Shown piece after piece: positions 1-7,540 of a stretch of 23,213 bases of DNA (the stretch's first letter is position 1; every line of letters starts with the position of its first letter). The translations under genes and the position numbers were made by a program. The DNA is from UBA2402 sp044371005 (GTDB lineage: Bacteria; Planctomycetota; Phycisphaerae; Phycisphaerales; UBA1924), in contig JBILUL010000067.1 of NCBI GenBank assembly GCA_044371005.1, forward strand, positions 1 to 23,213, read 5' to 3'. The notes under the pieces are model-generated. The model worked only from the letters and a program-made list of their open reading frames with translations. It was not told the origin of the DNA and ran no database searches.

Positions 1-175
1 ACGATACCGCCAATCCGACGTACTGCAAGCGTAACGTGATGATTCCGCCTCGGATGTGCCCGACGTCACGGTCGGAGGCGCGGAATGCGCGGGCGGTGAC
101 GTCCGCGCTTGTCCCATAAGCCCGCCACACGCCCACGTACCGCTCCCGTCCCCTCGGATCCACTCCGGTAGGCAT
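1..175 (-). CDS. Possible N-terminal fragment of a protein running off the left edge
   Basis: On the minus strand a frame is open from an ATG at 175 to the left end of the window, about 58 codons with no stop. It reads as plausible protein, with stretches such as VTARAFRASDRDVG and GGIITLRLQYVGLAVS, and many codons end in G or C. I recognise no family. Upstream of the ATG there is no strong Shine-Dalgarno sequence; the frame also stays open back to another ATG at 244. It would be transcribed away from the gene starting at 325. The opposite strand also has a short frame open to 120, so coding on this strand is an inference from codon texture only. Confidence 0.3.
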   Translation of the reverse strand, partial: MPTGVDPRGRERYVGVWRAYGTSADVTARAFRASDRDVGHIRGGIITLRLQYVGLAVS

Positions 176-324
176 TCGTTCGCCCACCGTCCAAGTCCGT
201 CGGGCAACAGAAGGCGTTGGCAGCCTCACACCGCTTCGTCGCATTGATCCATGGGGCGCCCCCGCTGCGTCGCTGATCTCCTCACTCCCATCGCCCGACT
301 TGCCCGATGCCTCAAGGACTTCGC
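176..324. other. Intergenic region before the first complete gene
   Basis: This stretch holds no RNA gene, repeat or convincing promoter that I can see. A 63-codon plus-strand frame at 56-247 is Pro/Arg/Ser-rich low-complexity translation and is not believed. AAGGA at 314-318 precedes the ATG at 325 by a normal ribosome-binding distance and decides the start of the next gene. Confidence 0.4.
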
Positions 325-1431
325 ATGATTGTTTCGATCTGCATCACCGCACTCGTGGTGCCCGCTGTGCTCGTGATGCTCCTGAGCGTCCTCATCACCC
401 GCTGCTACACGATGGCGGTTCCGCAGGGACAGAATGCCATGGGGCTCGCGCTCCCGTTCCTGGCACTCATCGCCGCCGCAGGTGCCCTCCTCCTGGCAAC
501 ACTCCTCACGTTCATTCAGGGAACTCCCTGGTGGGTGGCCCCCGCCATTCCCGCCCCACGCCTGATCGGACTTGCAATCGTCGTGGGCATTGCACTGGCC
601 AGCGTGGGCACGCTGATCGCGTGGATGGAACGATGGGGCTCCTGGGTGCCGCCCGCTTCATTGATCACCGCCGTCGCCGGGCCGGTACTGCTGGGAGGTG
701 TCCTGCTCGCGTCTGCCTGGAAACCGCTCCCACAGCTTCACGCGTTCGCCCTGCACAAGGCACTGGCCCCCGCGCTGGGATTCATCGCCATCAGCGGATA
801 TGCCATGACCGCCATCGCTCTGCTGGGGACATGGAAGCAGCACCGGGCCAATCAGCAGCGAGTCGCCGCGTCCGAGTCGCTCGAAGCACAGGAACAAGCA
901 CGACGCCGGTCTCTCACGCCCGTCCAGGCACTCCAGGAGGACTTTGCAGAGATGAGCGACCAGGCCCCGCTATGGGTCTTCATCGCCCGCCTGCCCGATG
1001 AGCCCGATCCGGCACTGCGTGCCATGATTGTCGAACGCAGTCTTCACGTTCCCGACCTGAGCGGGCAGATTTCCGCCACGCTTTCCGACAACCACCCACG
1101 CTACCGCCACGGCACCCTGATGCTCATACTCGCGACTGCCCCTGAATCCCGCCATGCCGACTGGGCTTCGCCACTTCGCGAGGCCATCGACCTCAGTGCC
1201 CGCCAGATCGACGCGGACCCGAACTGGCTTTCGCCCGACTCGTTCTCGAATCCTGACCCGGTCGGACACGTCCGATGCATGGCACTCGCCGCGCATGCCT
1301 TTGCTGCCCGCGACAATTCGCTCGCGAACGCACTGACCACTCTTCGCAGCACCATCACAGCCGCGGCATCACACCCGCAGACTGCCACCTGCCTCAAGGC
1401 CATCGATGAAGCGGCCATCGGGTCGAAGTAA
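325..1431 (+). CDS. Hypothetical five-helix membrane protein with soluble C-terminal domain
   Basis: No known family is recognised. The protein is 368 residues if the ATG at 325 is used. That start is preferred over the in-frame ATG at 307 because AAGGA lies about 7 bases upstream of it and the hydrophobic segment begins at once. Five hydrophobic stretches are visible at roughly residues 2-24, 39-64, 80-98, 109-129 and 144-169. A charged Gln/Glu/Arg-rich linker follows (about 170-200), then a soluble half of about 165 residues without a recognisable motif. The soluble part contains the segment APLWVFIARLPDEPDP and two cysteines near the end. The gene is followed 74 bases later by an exported putative peptidase on the same strand, so the two may be co-transcribed. 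The function is unknown; a sensor or a membrane-anchored scaffold is possible but unsupported. Confidence 0.8.
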   Translation: MIVSICITALVVPAVLVMLLSVLITRCYTMAVPQGQNAMGLALPFLALIAAAGALLLATLLTFIQGTPWWVAPAIPAPRLIGLAIVVGIALASVGTLIAWMERWGSWVPPASLITAVAGPVLLGGVLLASAWKPLPQLHAFALHKALAPALGFIAISGYAMTAIALLGTWKQHRANQQRVAASESLEAQEQARRRSLTPVQALQEDFAEMSDQAPLWVFIARLPDEPDPALRAMIVERSLHVPDLSGQISATLSDNHPRYRHGTLMLILATAPESRHADWASPLREAIDLSARQIDADPNWLSPDSFSNPDPVGHVRCMALAAHAFAARDNSLANALTTLRSTITAAASHPQTATCLKAIDEAAIGSK

Positions 1432-1505
1432 GCGAGTGCATTCAGCAAGCCAGCCGCATGGGGTGCGCATCATGCCAGCAGATTCGTGCCGCACTACCAT
1501 CGCCG

Positions 1506-2969
1506 ATGCTTCATCGCCTGTGTGCAGTCCTGTTCTCCGGCTGGCTCGCCTTCTTCGCCGCGGCACAGACACCCCGCCCCACCTCCTCCGAGGAGCCCGG
1601 CACCGATGCCCGGGCACTCAGGCAGACCTTCGAGACACAGTGGAAGAGAGGCCAGTGGACGGACGCTGAATCGACGCTCGCCGCGGCGTACACCGCCGAT
1701 CCGGCAATGGCCCACGCCATGGCCTCCTCGCTGCTCACCAGCCCCAGCCTCGCCATCCGCCCCCTCGCAGCAGGCGCCATCGCCCGACATGCCACGCTCG
1801 AGCAACTCGCGGATCTGGCCCGCCGACTCTCGCCCGCGCAAGCGCCCGACGAACGCCGACTCTTCGTGCGTGCACTGGGTCGCAGAGCCACTGATGCGGA
1901 GTCGAGCAAGCAAGTTCGAGACATCGCCGCGTCATTCGTGGATGACACCGATGCAAGCGTCGCCGCCGCGGCAATTCTCTCGCTCGCCGACACCCGCGAC
2001 CGGTCAGCCATCGGCGCATTCATCCATCGCCTCATCGATGTTCCATCGACCTCCAACTCCGCCACCGAGAACGACCGGCAGATTCTTGCCTGCGCCACGA
2101 TGGGTGCCTTTGAATCCCTTTCGGGCCAGAAACCGCAGTCAATCAACGAGGCCAAAGGCTGGTGGAATCGCAACCGCAACGCCAACGACACACCGCCAGC
2201 ACCGGCTCCCGGCAACCAGGAGGCCGAACAGATCACCGGCAAGTTCGGTGGGCAGACCTACTTCATCACCGAGCGGTTCAACGTCTTCTATCGCCTTGGT
2301 TCGACGCAGAAGCCAGCCGACGATGGACCACTCTCGCTGGAGGCCGTGAAGGCGATGCTGCAGAAGTCCACGCGAGAGGCCATGGAGGCGTTCGCTCCGG
2401 TCATCGGCACGCCCCACATCCCCACCATGCGTCTGTACCTCTGCGATCCGGTCCAGTTCAATGCCAAAGCAGGCAACGCATCATTTGCCGGCGTCACCCG
2501 CGGGTACGAAGTGGTCATCAAGGCAGACGTTCCGCGATCCATGCCATCCACCATCTGGCATGAATACATCCACGTCATCCATAACTGCAACTTCGTGAAC
2601 CAGCCTCGCTGGCTCGCCGAGGGCATTGCCATGAGCTTCACGCTCTCGCCGCGTACGCCGGGCGGTCGCGCAGCTGGCGAAGACAATCGGCACCGCCAAC
2701 CCGCTCCGCAGGCCGGTGCATTCTCCGACATGATCAACTGGAACTCGGGTGGCTCGGGCGACAGCAAGGAAGCCTCTCGCTACGCCACAGCACACCTGTG
2801 CGTTGATTATCTGCGATTCGGCGGATTTGGAGCCCCCGATGAACGCCTGACCTTCCTGATGGGACAGATCTCGCGGCGCAAGAGCGCGCGGGCCGCACTT
2901 GAATCCACGTACGGCAAGACCATCAAGGAACTGGATGCCGGGCTCGCGGCATGGTCCGGTTCGAAGTGA
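1506..2969 (+). CDS. Exported HEAT-repeat protein with gluzincin-type (HExxH) peptidase domain
   Basis: The preferred start at 1506 gives a clean signal peptide, MLHRLCAVLFSGWLAFFAAAQ, and 487 residues. An upstream in-frame ATG at 1458 adds 16 residues that do not look like a signal peptide; neither start has a strong ribosome-binding site. Residues of about 60-190 are Ala/Leu-rich helical repeats of HEAT type (for example SSLLTSPSLAIRPLAAGAIA). The C-terminal half carries HEYIH at about 352-356 and, 16 residues after the second His, WLAEG with Glu at about 372. This is the zinc-ligand arrangement of peptidase MA-like/DUF1570-type gluzincins. It is therefore likely a periplasmic or secreted zinc peptidase, with the repeats serving protein contacts. 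The substrate is unknown. Loss of activity cannot be excluded, but all three zinc ligands and the catalytic Glu are present. Confidence 0.8.
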   Translation: MLHRLCAVLFSGWLAFFAAAQTPRPTSSEEPGTDARALRQTFETQWKRGQWTDAESTLAAAYTADPAMAHAMASSLLTSPSLAIRPLAAGAIARHATLEQLADLARRLSPAQAPDERRLFVRALGRRATDAESSKQVRDIAASFVDDTDASVAAAAILSLADTRDRSAIGAFIHRLIDVPSTSNSATENDRQILACATMGAFESLSGQKPQSINEAKGWWNRNRNANDTPPAPAPGNQEAEQITGKFGGQTYFITERFNVFYRLGSTQKPADDGPLSLEAVKAMLQKSTREAMEAFAPVIGTPHIPTMRLYLCDPVQFNAKAGNASFAGVTRGYEVVIKADVPRSMPSTIWHEYIHVIHNCNFVNQPRWLAEGIAMSFTLSPRTPGGRAAGEDNRHRQPAPQAGAFSDMINWNSGGSGDSKEASRYATAHLCVDYLRFGGFGAPDERLTFLMGQISRRKSARAALESTYGKTIKELDAGLAAWSGSK

Positions 2970-2986
2970 TCCGCCCTGCCTCGTAT

Positions 2987-3006
2987 CCGCCACTTCGTGC
3001 GAGCGG
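2987..3006. terminator. Weak hairpin between convergent genes
   Basis: CCGCCAC and GTG-cga-GCGG can pair around the loop TTC, with a three-base bulge. It sits in the 57-bp gap between the convergent stop codons at 2969 and 3027. There is no T-tract on either side, so an intrinsic terminator is only a possibility. Confidence 0.25.
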
Positions 3007-3026
3007 TGGCCATTCGCGATCAACGA

Positions 3027-4049
3027 TCAGTTCCCGTCACTCTCACCCCAACTGAGCCCGTGGTCAGTCAGCAACTCAACCAGCCTCTCCCCGCCCAGCT
3101 CCTCGGCCTTGGAAACCACGTCCTGCACAAGCTGTTCCGCGCGTGCAATCTCGGCAAGACCCGCGTGGTCCATTGAGAAGAGACGGACACTCGCCACACC
3201 CGCCGCGGCTGCCGCCAGCAGCTGCAGAGCCACCATCATCACTCGATTCCCGCCGAACGCACCGCATCCCCAGAAGCCGGTATTGATCGCTGCGGTTGCT
3301 CCGACGGCCCTGGCCTCTGCAGCACAGGCCCCAAACGCCGCCACGCAACCCGACAGAATGCTCCCGATCTGAACATGGGTGTACACGCCATCCCCACAGG
3401 CAGGCGCTGCAATCGCCACGATGTTCGACCGCTGCGGCGGATCAAGCACCTCGAGTGCCTCCATGATGTGCTCGACAGGTGCCGCGGCGAACCTCCGACC
3501 ATACAGCGGGACCCACCGCCCTCCGCGCTCCACCCTGGCACTGAAGCAACACCGTCGCTCCACACCCTCGACCAGTACCGGCGTACAAAGCGAAGACTCC
3601 GCAGGTCCCGACACGATCCGCGTCACCCCGCCGTGTGCCTTGAGGTACTCACGCAGCGCGCCCAGTGCCGGATGCTCCAGGACCTGCCACTCATCCTGCG
3701 CCAGGAGCGACTGACCGTACGCGAAGAACAGCTCGCCATCCGCAAAGTTCATCTGCCAGTGCTGCACAGGAGTCTGTCGGTCGGTCACAGCATCATCTGT
3801 CCTGTAGTCCATGACGCCATGGACCACCTCCACCCGCGGCAGATCGCCGCGGCAGAGCCGAATTGCAGCAACATCAACCGGGCGCCACCTCGAGTACCGC
3901 AGCGTACCCGAATGGACAGCGCCGTGCGGACAGGTTCTGGCCGCGACCGCGATCTTGTGGGAGTGCGTCCAGCGAGGCGGATGCTGTGCCATCAATGCGC
4001 GGGCATCGAGCTCCAGCCGTTCAATCACCTCAATGCGCACACACCCCAT
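3027..4049 (-). CDS. Divergent poly(ADP-ribose) glycohydrolase (PARG)-like protein
   Basis: This 340-residue protein has the C-terminal hallmark of PARG catalytic domains, TGFWGCGAFGG at residues 257-267. A small-residue helix follows (VMMVALQLLAAAAAGVASV) and then a strand ending FSMD, in the order seen in eukaryotic PARG. The expected catalytic loop, Gly-Gly-Gly then Gln-Glu-Glu, appears at 101-126 as NFADGELFFAYG followed by LLAQDEW and EHP. The triple Gly is missing and QEE is QDE (118-120), so the Glu in the position of the catalytic base (E120) is kept. There is no signal peptide, so it is probably cytoplasmic. If active it would hydrolyse ADP-ribose from modified proteins or polymers. 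GGGAGG lies 6 bases before the ATG. It starts 54 bp after the RND adaptor gene on the same strand, possibly in the same transcript. No ADP-ribosyltransferase is visible in the window. The family call is firm on the C-terminal motif and inferred for the catalytic loop. Confidence 0.75.
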   Translation of the reverse strand: MGCVRIEVIERLELDARALMAQHPPRWTHSHKIAVAARTCPHGAVHSGTLRYSRWRPVDVAAIRLCRGDLPRVEVVHGVMDYRTDDAVTDRQTPVQHWQMNFADGELFFAYGQSLLAQDEWQVLEHPALGALREYLKAHGGVTRIVSGPAESSLCTPVLVEGVERRCCFSARVERGGRWVPLYGRRFAAAPVEHIMEALEVLDPPQRSNIVAIAAPACGDGVYTHVQIGSILSGCVAAFGACAAEARAVGATAAINTGFWGCGAFGGNRVMMVALQLLAAAAAGVASVRLFSMDHAGLAEIARAEQLVQDVVSKAEELGGERLVELLTDHGLSWGESDGN

Positions 4050-4103
4050 TCAGCACCTCCCGATCGCCCACATCTCCACCATCCAATGCGACAGCTCGCA
4101 CAC

Positions 4104-5390
4104 TCACGATGCTGGCGTCACCGATACGCCCGCCGCAAGTCCTCGCGCCGGCTTGTCAATGACGGCATCAATCCCGGCCGGAAGGCCGAAGACTTCCACC
4201 AGCTCATTCTCGCGATCTCCCACTCGAACTCGCCACTCAACAACCTTCCCATCCCTGGCCCCGAGCAGACGCTGGACTCCTGCGAACTCAACAACGCTCG
4301 ATGCAGGCACGAATCGGGCCGATTCATCTCGGCCGCTGTTCAACTTCGCGCGAACAAACGACCCCGGCTTGAGACTTCCATCCGCATTGGCCGCCTCAAT
4401 CTCAATCTCAAAGGTCCTGGTCAAGGCATCGACCGCCGGAGCGATGCGCGACACCGTCGCGGCTACAGGATCCGCGTGCCCGTCGATCGACAGGTGTGCC
4501 GCTGCACCGATCCGCACCTCTCGTACAAAACGCTCGGGCACCTGCCCTCGAAACTTCACGCGATCGCTGGCTACGAGCCGGAACAAGGGCTGGCCCACAC
4601 TCACCACCTCACCCACCGACACGCGGCGATTCGCCACGCGATACTGAAGGTCCTCTCCAATCGGCGCAACAATGCTCGCATCCTTGAGCCGTTGCTCTGC
4701 CTTGCGCAGTGAGGCATTTGCAACGAATACTTCGGCCAGCAGCGATTTGGCATTCAGCCGCTCGCTGGCTACATTCGTCTTCGCCACCTCGTGCTGCGTC
4801 TGAATATCCGCATAATCCTGCTCTGAAATCAGCGGCGGCTGACGCTCATACAGCTTGCGAGCACGCTCCAATCTCGCCTTGGCATTGGCCTCCTGAGCCT
4901 GGGCCCGCACTACGACCGGAAGCGAATCAAGATTCGGCTGACCCTGAGGAAGTTGTTCGAGCCCAACGTTGGCCAAGGATGCCGTGAGCTGTGCCCGAAG
5001 CTCATCGACCGCGAGAAGGAAGTCCGTCGTATCAATCTGCGCGAGCGAGCCGCCGGAGGGCACACGATCGCCCAGATCTGCAGCGATGGTGACCACCTGC
5101 CCGGATACCTCTGCCGCGATCGTCACTTCTTCTTCCCCAAACAGCGTTCCCGTGACCTCAATGAAGCGATCCGCCCCCCGTGTCTGCACGGGGACCATGC
5201 TGACGATCTGGGGAGTTGCCGGTGCCTTGGCCGCGGCTGGCTTCCCATCCCCCTCGGGGCGGCATCCGGCAATGGAAAACGCGGCAGCGCCGATGCAACT
5301 GGCCAGCAGCACGAACAATCGGCGCGTTGCCGCGGCACCGGCACCGGTGCTCTGCAGTCGCTCAGATCCTGCCGCGGTCACTCCATTCAT
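4104..5390 (-). CDS. RND efflux periplasmic adaptor (membrane fusion protein), lipoprotein
   Basis: This 428-residue protein links an inner-membrane RND pump to an outer-membrane channel. A hydrophobic segment at about 25-42 ends in the lipobox SIAGC, with the acylated Cys at 43, so it should be lipid-anchored. It has the family order: a beta-barrel/lipoyl half (VTGTLFGEEEVTIAAEVSGQ and VTIAADLGDRVPSGGSLAQI), a long Ala/Glu/Arg-rich alpha-helical hairpin (about 120-245), the second lipoyl half (ASIVAPIGEDLQYRVANRRV), and C-terminal barrel and membrane-proximal domains. AGGGA lies 7 bases before the ATG. It is transcribed away from the TetR-TolC-RND genes, with 87 bp between, instead of preceding the pump gene as is usual. 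The PARG-like gene follows on the same strand. Confidence 0.93.
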   Translation of the reverse strand: MNGVTAAGSERLQSTGAGAAATRRLFVLLASCIGAAAFSIAGCRPEGDGKPAAAKAPATPQIVSMVPVQTRGADRFIEVTGTLFGEEEVTIAAEVSGQVVTIAADLGDRVPSGGSLAQIDTTDFLLAVDELRAQLTASLANVGLEQLPQGQPNLDSLPVVVRAQAQEANAKARLERARKLYERQPPLISEQDYADIQTQHEVAKTNVASERLNAKSLLAEVFVANASLRKAEQRLKDASIVAPIGEDLQYRVANRRVSVGEVVSVGQPLFRLVASDRVKFRGQVPERFVREVRIGAAAHLSIDGHADPVAATVSRIAPAVDALTRTFEIEIEAANADGSLKPGSFVRAKLNSGRDESARFVPASSVVEFAGVQRLLGARDGKVVEWRVRVGDRENELVEVFGLPAGIDAVIDKPARGLAAGVSVTPAS

Positions 5391-5434
5391 GCGCGAATCC
5401 CTTCGTGTACAGCCTCGTGCAAGGATACGCTAGT

Positions 5435-5448
5435 ACTGGCCGGTCAGT
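5435..5448. promoter_or_regulatory. Candidate TetR operator in the divergent adaptor/regulator region
   Basis: ACTGGCCGGTCAGT is a 14-bp inverted repeat with six of seven base pairs matching. It lies near the middle of the 87-bp region between the divergent adaptor (start 5390) and TetR (start 5478) genes. This is where TetR-family efflux regulators usually bind to repress themselves and their target. No clear -35/-10 pair is visible for either gene, so the assignment rests on symmetry and position. Confidence 0.45.
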
Positions 5449-5477
5449 TTCGCAGTGAACTCTGGACGCAAGTGTTG

Positions 5478-6059
5478 ATGACAGCGCACAAGCCCAACAG
5501 GCAGGATGAGATTCTCGACGCCGCGGCGGACCTTTTTGCCTCGCGCCCATTCCACGAAGTCCGACTGGACGACATCGCGGCTCGCGCCCACATCGGCAAG
5601 GGCACGGTGTATCTCTACTGGTCGAGCAAGGAAGATGTCTATCTCGCGGTGATCCGCCGCGGGTTCGCGGCGGTCCTCGAACGCCTTGACACGCAGCTCC
5701 CGACCCAGCACGGCCGCCCCTTTGATCAGTTGGCGGCCATCATTCAGGCACTGGTGGATTTTGCCTTCACCTTTCCTTCCGTGTATCGCCTGATGCGAGG
5801 CGGAACGCTCACGCCGGAGGACCCCGAACTCCAGCGCGTGCGGGCTCGGCTCATCGAGCGCATCCAGGGAACGATCGAATCCGGCGTCAGGGCGGGCGAA
5901 CTCATCGACCCGTGTCCTGCGCTTACGTCGCAGTACATCGTCTCCTTCATCCGCGGAGCCTTGCTCTATCCGCCGCCCGATCTCACGCGAGAATCGCTGG
6001 CCTCGCACATGCTTCACATCCTTCGGAGCGGGATCGCCAGAGAGGGCCTGCCGTGCTGA
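5478..6059 (+). CDS. TetR/AcrR-family transcriptional regulator
   Basis: This 193-residue protein has a classic TetR N-terminal DNA-binding domain. Helix 1 is RQDEILDAAADLFASR, and the helix-turn-helix lies at about residues 28-47, containing LDDIAARAHIGKGTVYLYW and followed by SSKEDVY. The C-terminal part (about 60-190) is helical and variable, as expected for ligand binding and dimerisation. The ATG at 5478 is chosen because the homologous region begins there; GTG at 5472 and TTG at 5475 are in-frame alternatives, and no start has a strong ribosome-binding site. The TolC-type gene begins inside its last codons. It probably represses the efflux genes on both sides and responds to a pump substrate; the ligand is unknown. 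Confidence 0.93.
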   Translation: MTAHKPNRQDEILDAAADLFASRPFHEVRLDDIAARAHIGKGTVYLYWSSKEDVYLAVIRRGFAAVLERLDTQLPTQHGRPFDQLAAIIQALVDFAFTFPSVYRLMRGGTLTPEDPELQRVRARLIERIQGTIESGVRAGELIDPCPALTSQYIVSFIRGALLYPPPDLTRESLASHMLHILRSGIAREGLPC

Positions 6060-7540
6060 ACGCCCTCGCCGCTCGCAGCGGCCTCTTGATCCTCCTTATC
6101 GCCATCGCCGCCGTGTGGGGCTGCGCCACCAACCAATCGGCGGACATCGCAGCCTATCAGTCGATCAGCGATGCACCCGGTCCGCTTCCACGCCACACCG
6201 ATGGCGATGCACTTTCGCTGCCGCACGCGCTGAAGCTGACTGCCACCTACAACGAGCAACTCGCGCAGCGCGGAGAAGGCTACATCCAGGCACTCGCGGC
6301 ACGCCAGCGAGCCGCCTCGGCGCTCAAGCCGACACTTGACCTCTTCGCGAACGCGGCACTCAGAGAGAACACCGGCTCTGCCGGCATCTTCCAGACCGAT
6401 GGCGGACTCACGGGTCAGTATCGCGTGCTGACCGGCAAGAGCGATCTTCGCACCGTCGATGCGGCGGATGCACGCGTCGAGACCGCCAGGTGGCTCATCC
6501 TCGACCTTCGCGAGAGTCTGCTGGTGGAGACGGCACGGGCCTATTACGAATCACTCCGCGCCCAACGGCTCTCGGAGACACTCGCCAGCTCCGTCAATGC
6601 CCAGACCGACCGCCTCAACGATGCCCGTGCCCGCAACGAAGCGGGGCTTGCGCGGCCTCTTGATGTTTCGCAGATCGATGCACAGGTGGCTCGCACCTCT
6701 TCCCTCCTGATTGCAGCCCAGCGTCAGGCGGCAGAATCTCGCAGCACGCTCAAGCTCCTCACGAACGCACCGGTCGATGCGTCGGTGCTCTCGGATGGAT
6801 TCGAGCCGCCCCCTCTCACGCTCGATCGATCGCAACTCGTTCAACTCGCGCACGAGCATCGGCAGGACCTGCTCGCAGCAGCGGCCCGCATTGATGCCGC
6901 CCGCTCGCTGGTGGATGCGGCGATCGGCGAATATGCGCCCGCGCTGAGCCTCAATCTGGACTACTTCCTGTTCAGGTCACCTCAGGACGCGGCGCCCAAT
7001 CTCTCCGCGATTCTGGGACTGCGGATGCCGATCTTCGCCGCTGGCAGAATCGAAGCCCAGGTGCGCGAAGCCTGGTCGGTCTTCCGCGAACAGGTGCTGA
7101 TCCACCGAGCCACCCAGCGAGCCATCCAACGCGATGTGGAAACGGCCCTGCTCCGGCTGGAGGCTTCGCAACGGCTCGTGGCTCAGTTGCAGATCCAGGT
7201 CTCCGCTGCGGCCCAGTCGGTGGAACTCGCCGAGGCTTCCTACGGCGCGGGGCTGGGCACCAACCTCGAACGCGTCGTCGCTCAGGATCAACTCCTTGCA
7301 GCCCAGCTTGAGGCCATCAGCGCCTCCTTCACGGCCAAGATCGCCTACCTCGAACTGCTCAGGGCCTGCGGAACGCTGAGCCATGAACTGATCGCAACGC
7401 CGCTCCCCACACCGCGCACCACTCCGCCTCCCGTTTCCGATGAGCCGCTCCTGCAGCGTTCATCGGCTCCTCTCCCCACGCCCACCCAAACCCCCCCGCC
7501 CACCGGCAGGGTGACTGAAGCAGCGGAGGCAGGCCGATGA
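6053..7540 (+). CDS. TolC/NodT-type outer-membrane efflux lipoprotein
   Basis: This 495-residue protein starts at GTG 6053, with AGAGG about 7 bases upstream. The start overlaps the TetR stop as GTGCTGA, which suggests translational coupling. The next ATG is far downstream and would remove the signal sequence. A hydrophobic segment ends in VWGC (Cys at 24), a lipoprotein signal as in NodT-type channels. Two homologous halves of outer-membrane efflux protein repeats follow (about 55-250 and 265-450), rich in Ala/Leu/Arg/Gln helices and containing LSLPHALKLTATYNEQLAQR and ASYGAGLGTNLERVVAQDQL. The last 50 or so residues are Pro/Thr-rich and low in complexity, so they are probably disordered in the periplasm. 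The stop overlaps the pump start as ATGA. It forms the exit duct of the tripartite system. Confidence 0.93.
   Translation: MLNALAARSGLLILLIAIAAVWGCATNQSADIAAYQSISDAPGPLPRHTDGDALSLPHALKLTATYNEQLAQRGEGYIQALAARQRAASALKPTLDLFANAALRENTGSAGIFQTDGGLTGQYRVLTGKSDLRTVDAADARVETARWLILDLRESLLVETARAYYESLRAQRLSETLASSVNAQTDRLNDARARNEAGLARPLDVSQIDAQVARTSSLLIAAQRQAAESRSTLKLLTNAPVDASVLSDGFEPPPLTLDRSQLVQLAHEHRQDLLAAAARIDAARSLVDAAIGEYAPALSLNLDYFLFRSPQDAAPNLSAILGLRMPIFAAGRIEAQVREAWSVFREQVLIHRATQRAIQRDVETALLRLEASQRLVAQLQIQVSAAAQSVELAEASYGAGLGTNLERVVAQDQLLAAQLEAISASFTAKIAYLELLRACGTLSHELIATPLPTPRTTPPPVSDEPLLQRSSAPLPTPTQTPPPTGRVTEAAEAGR

Noticed and set aside
3375..4712. Long plus-strand open frame of 445 codons
   Set aside because: It lies opposite the PARG-like and adaptor genes, has Arg/His/Pro-rich translation, and is a GC-driven shadow.
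4953..5477. Extended N-terminus of the TetR protein (175 more codons)
   Set aside because: It is antisense to the adaptor gene; TetR homology begins at Met 5478.
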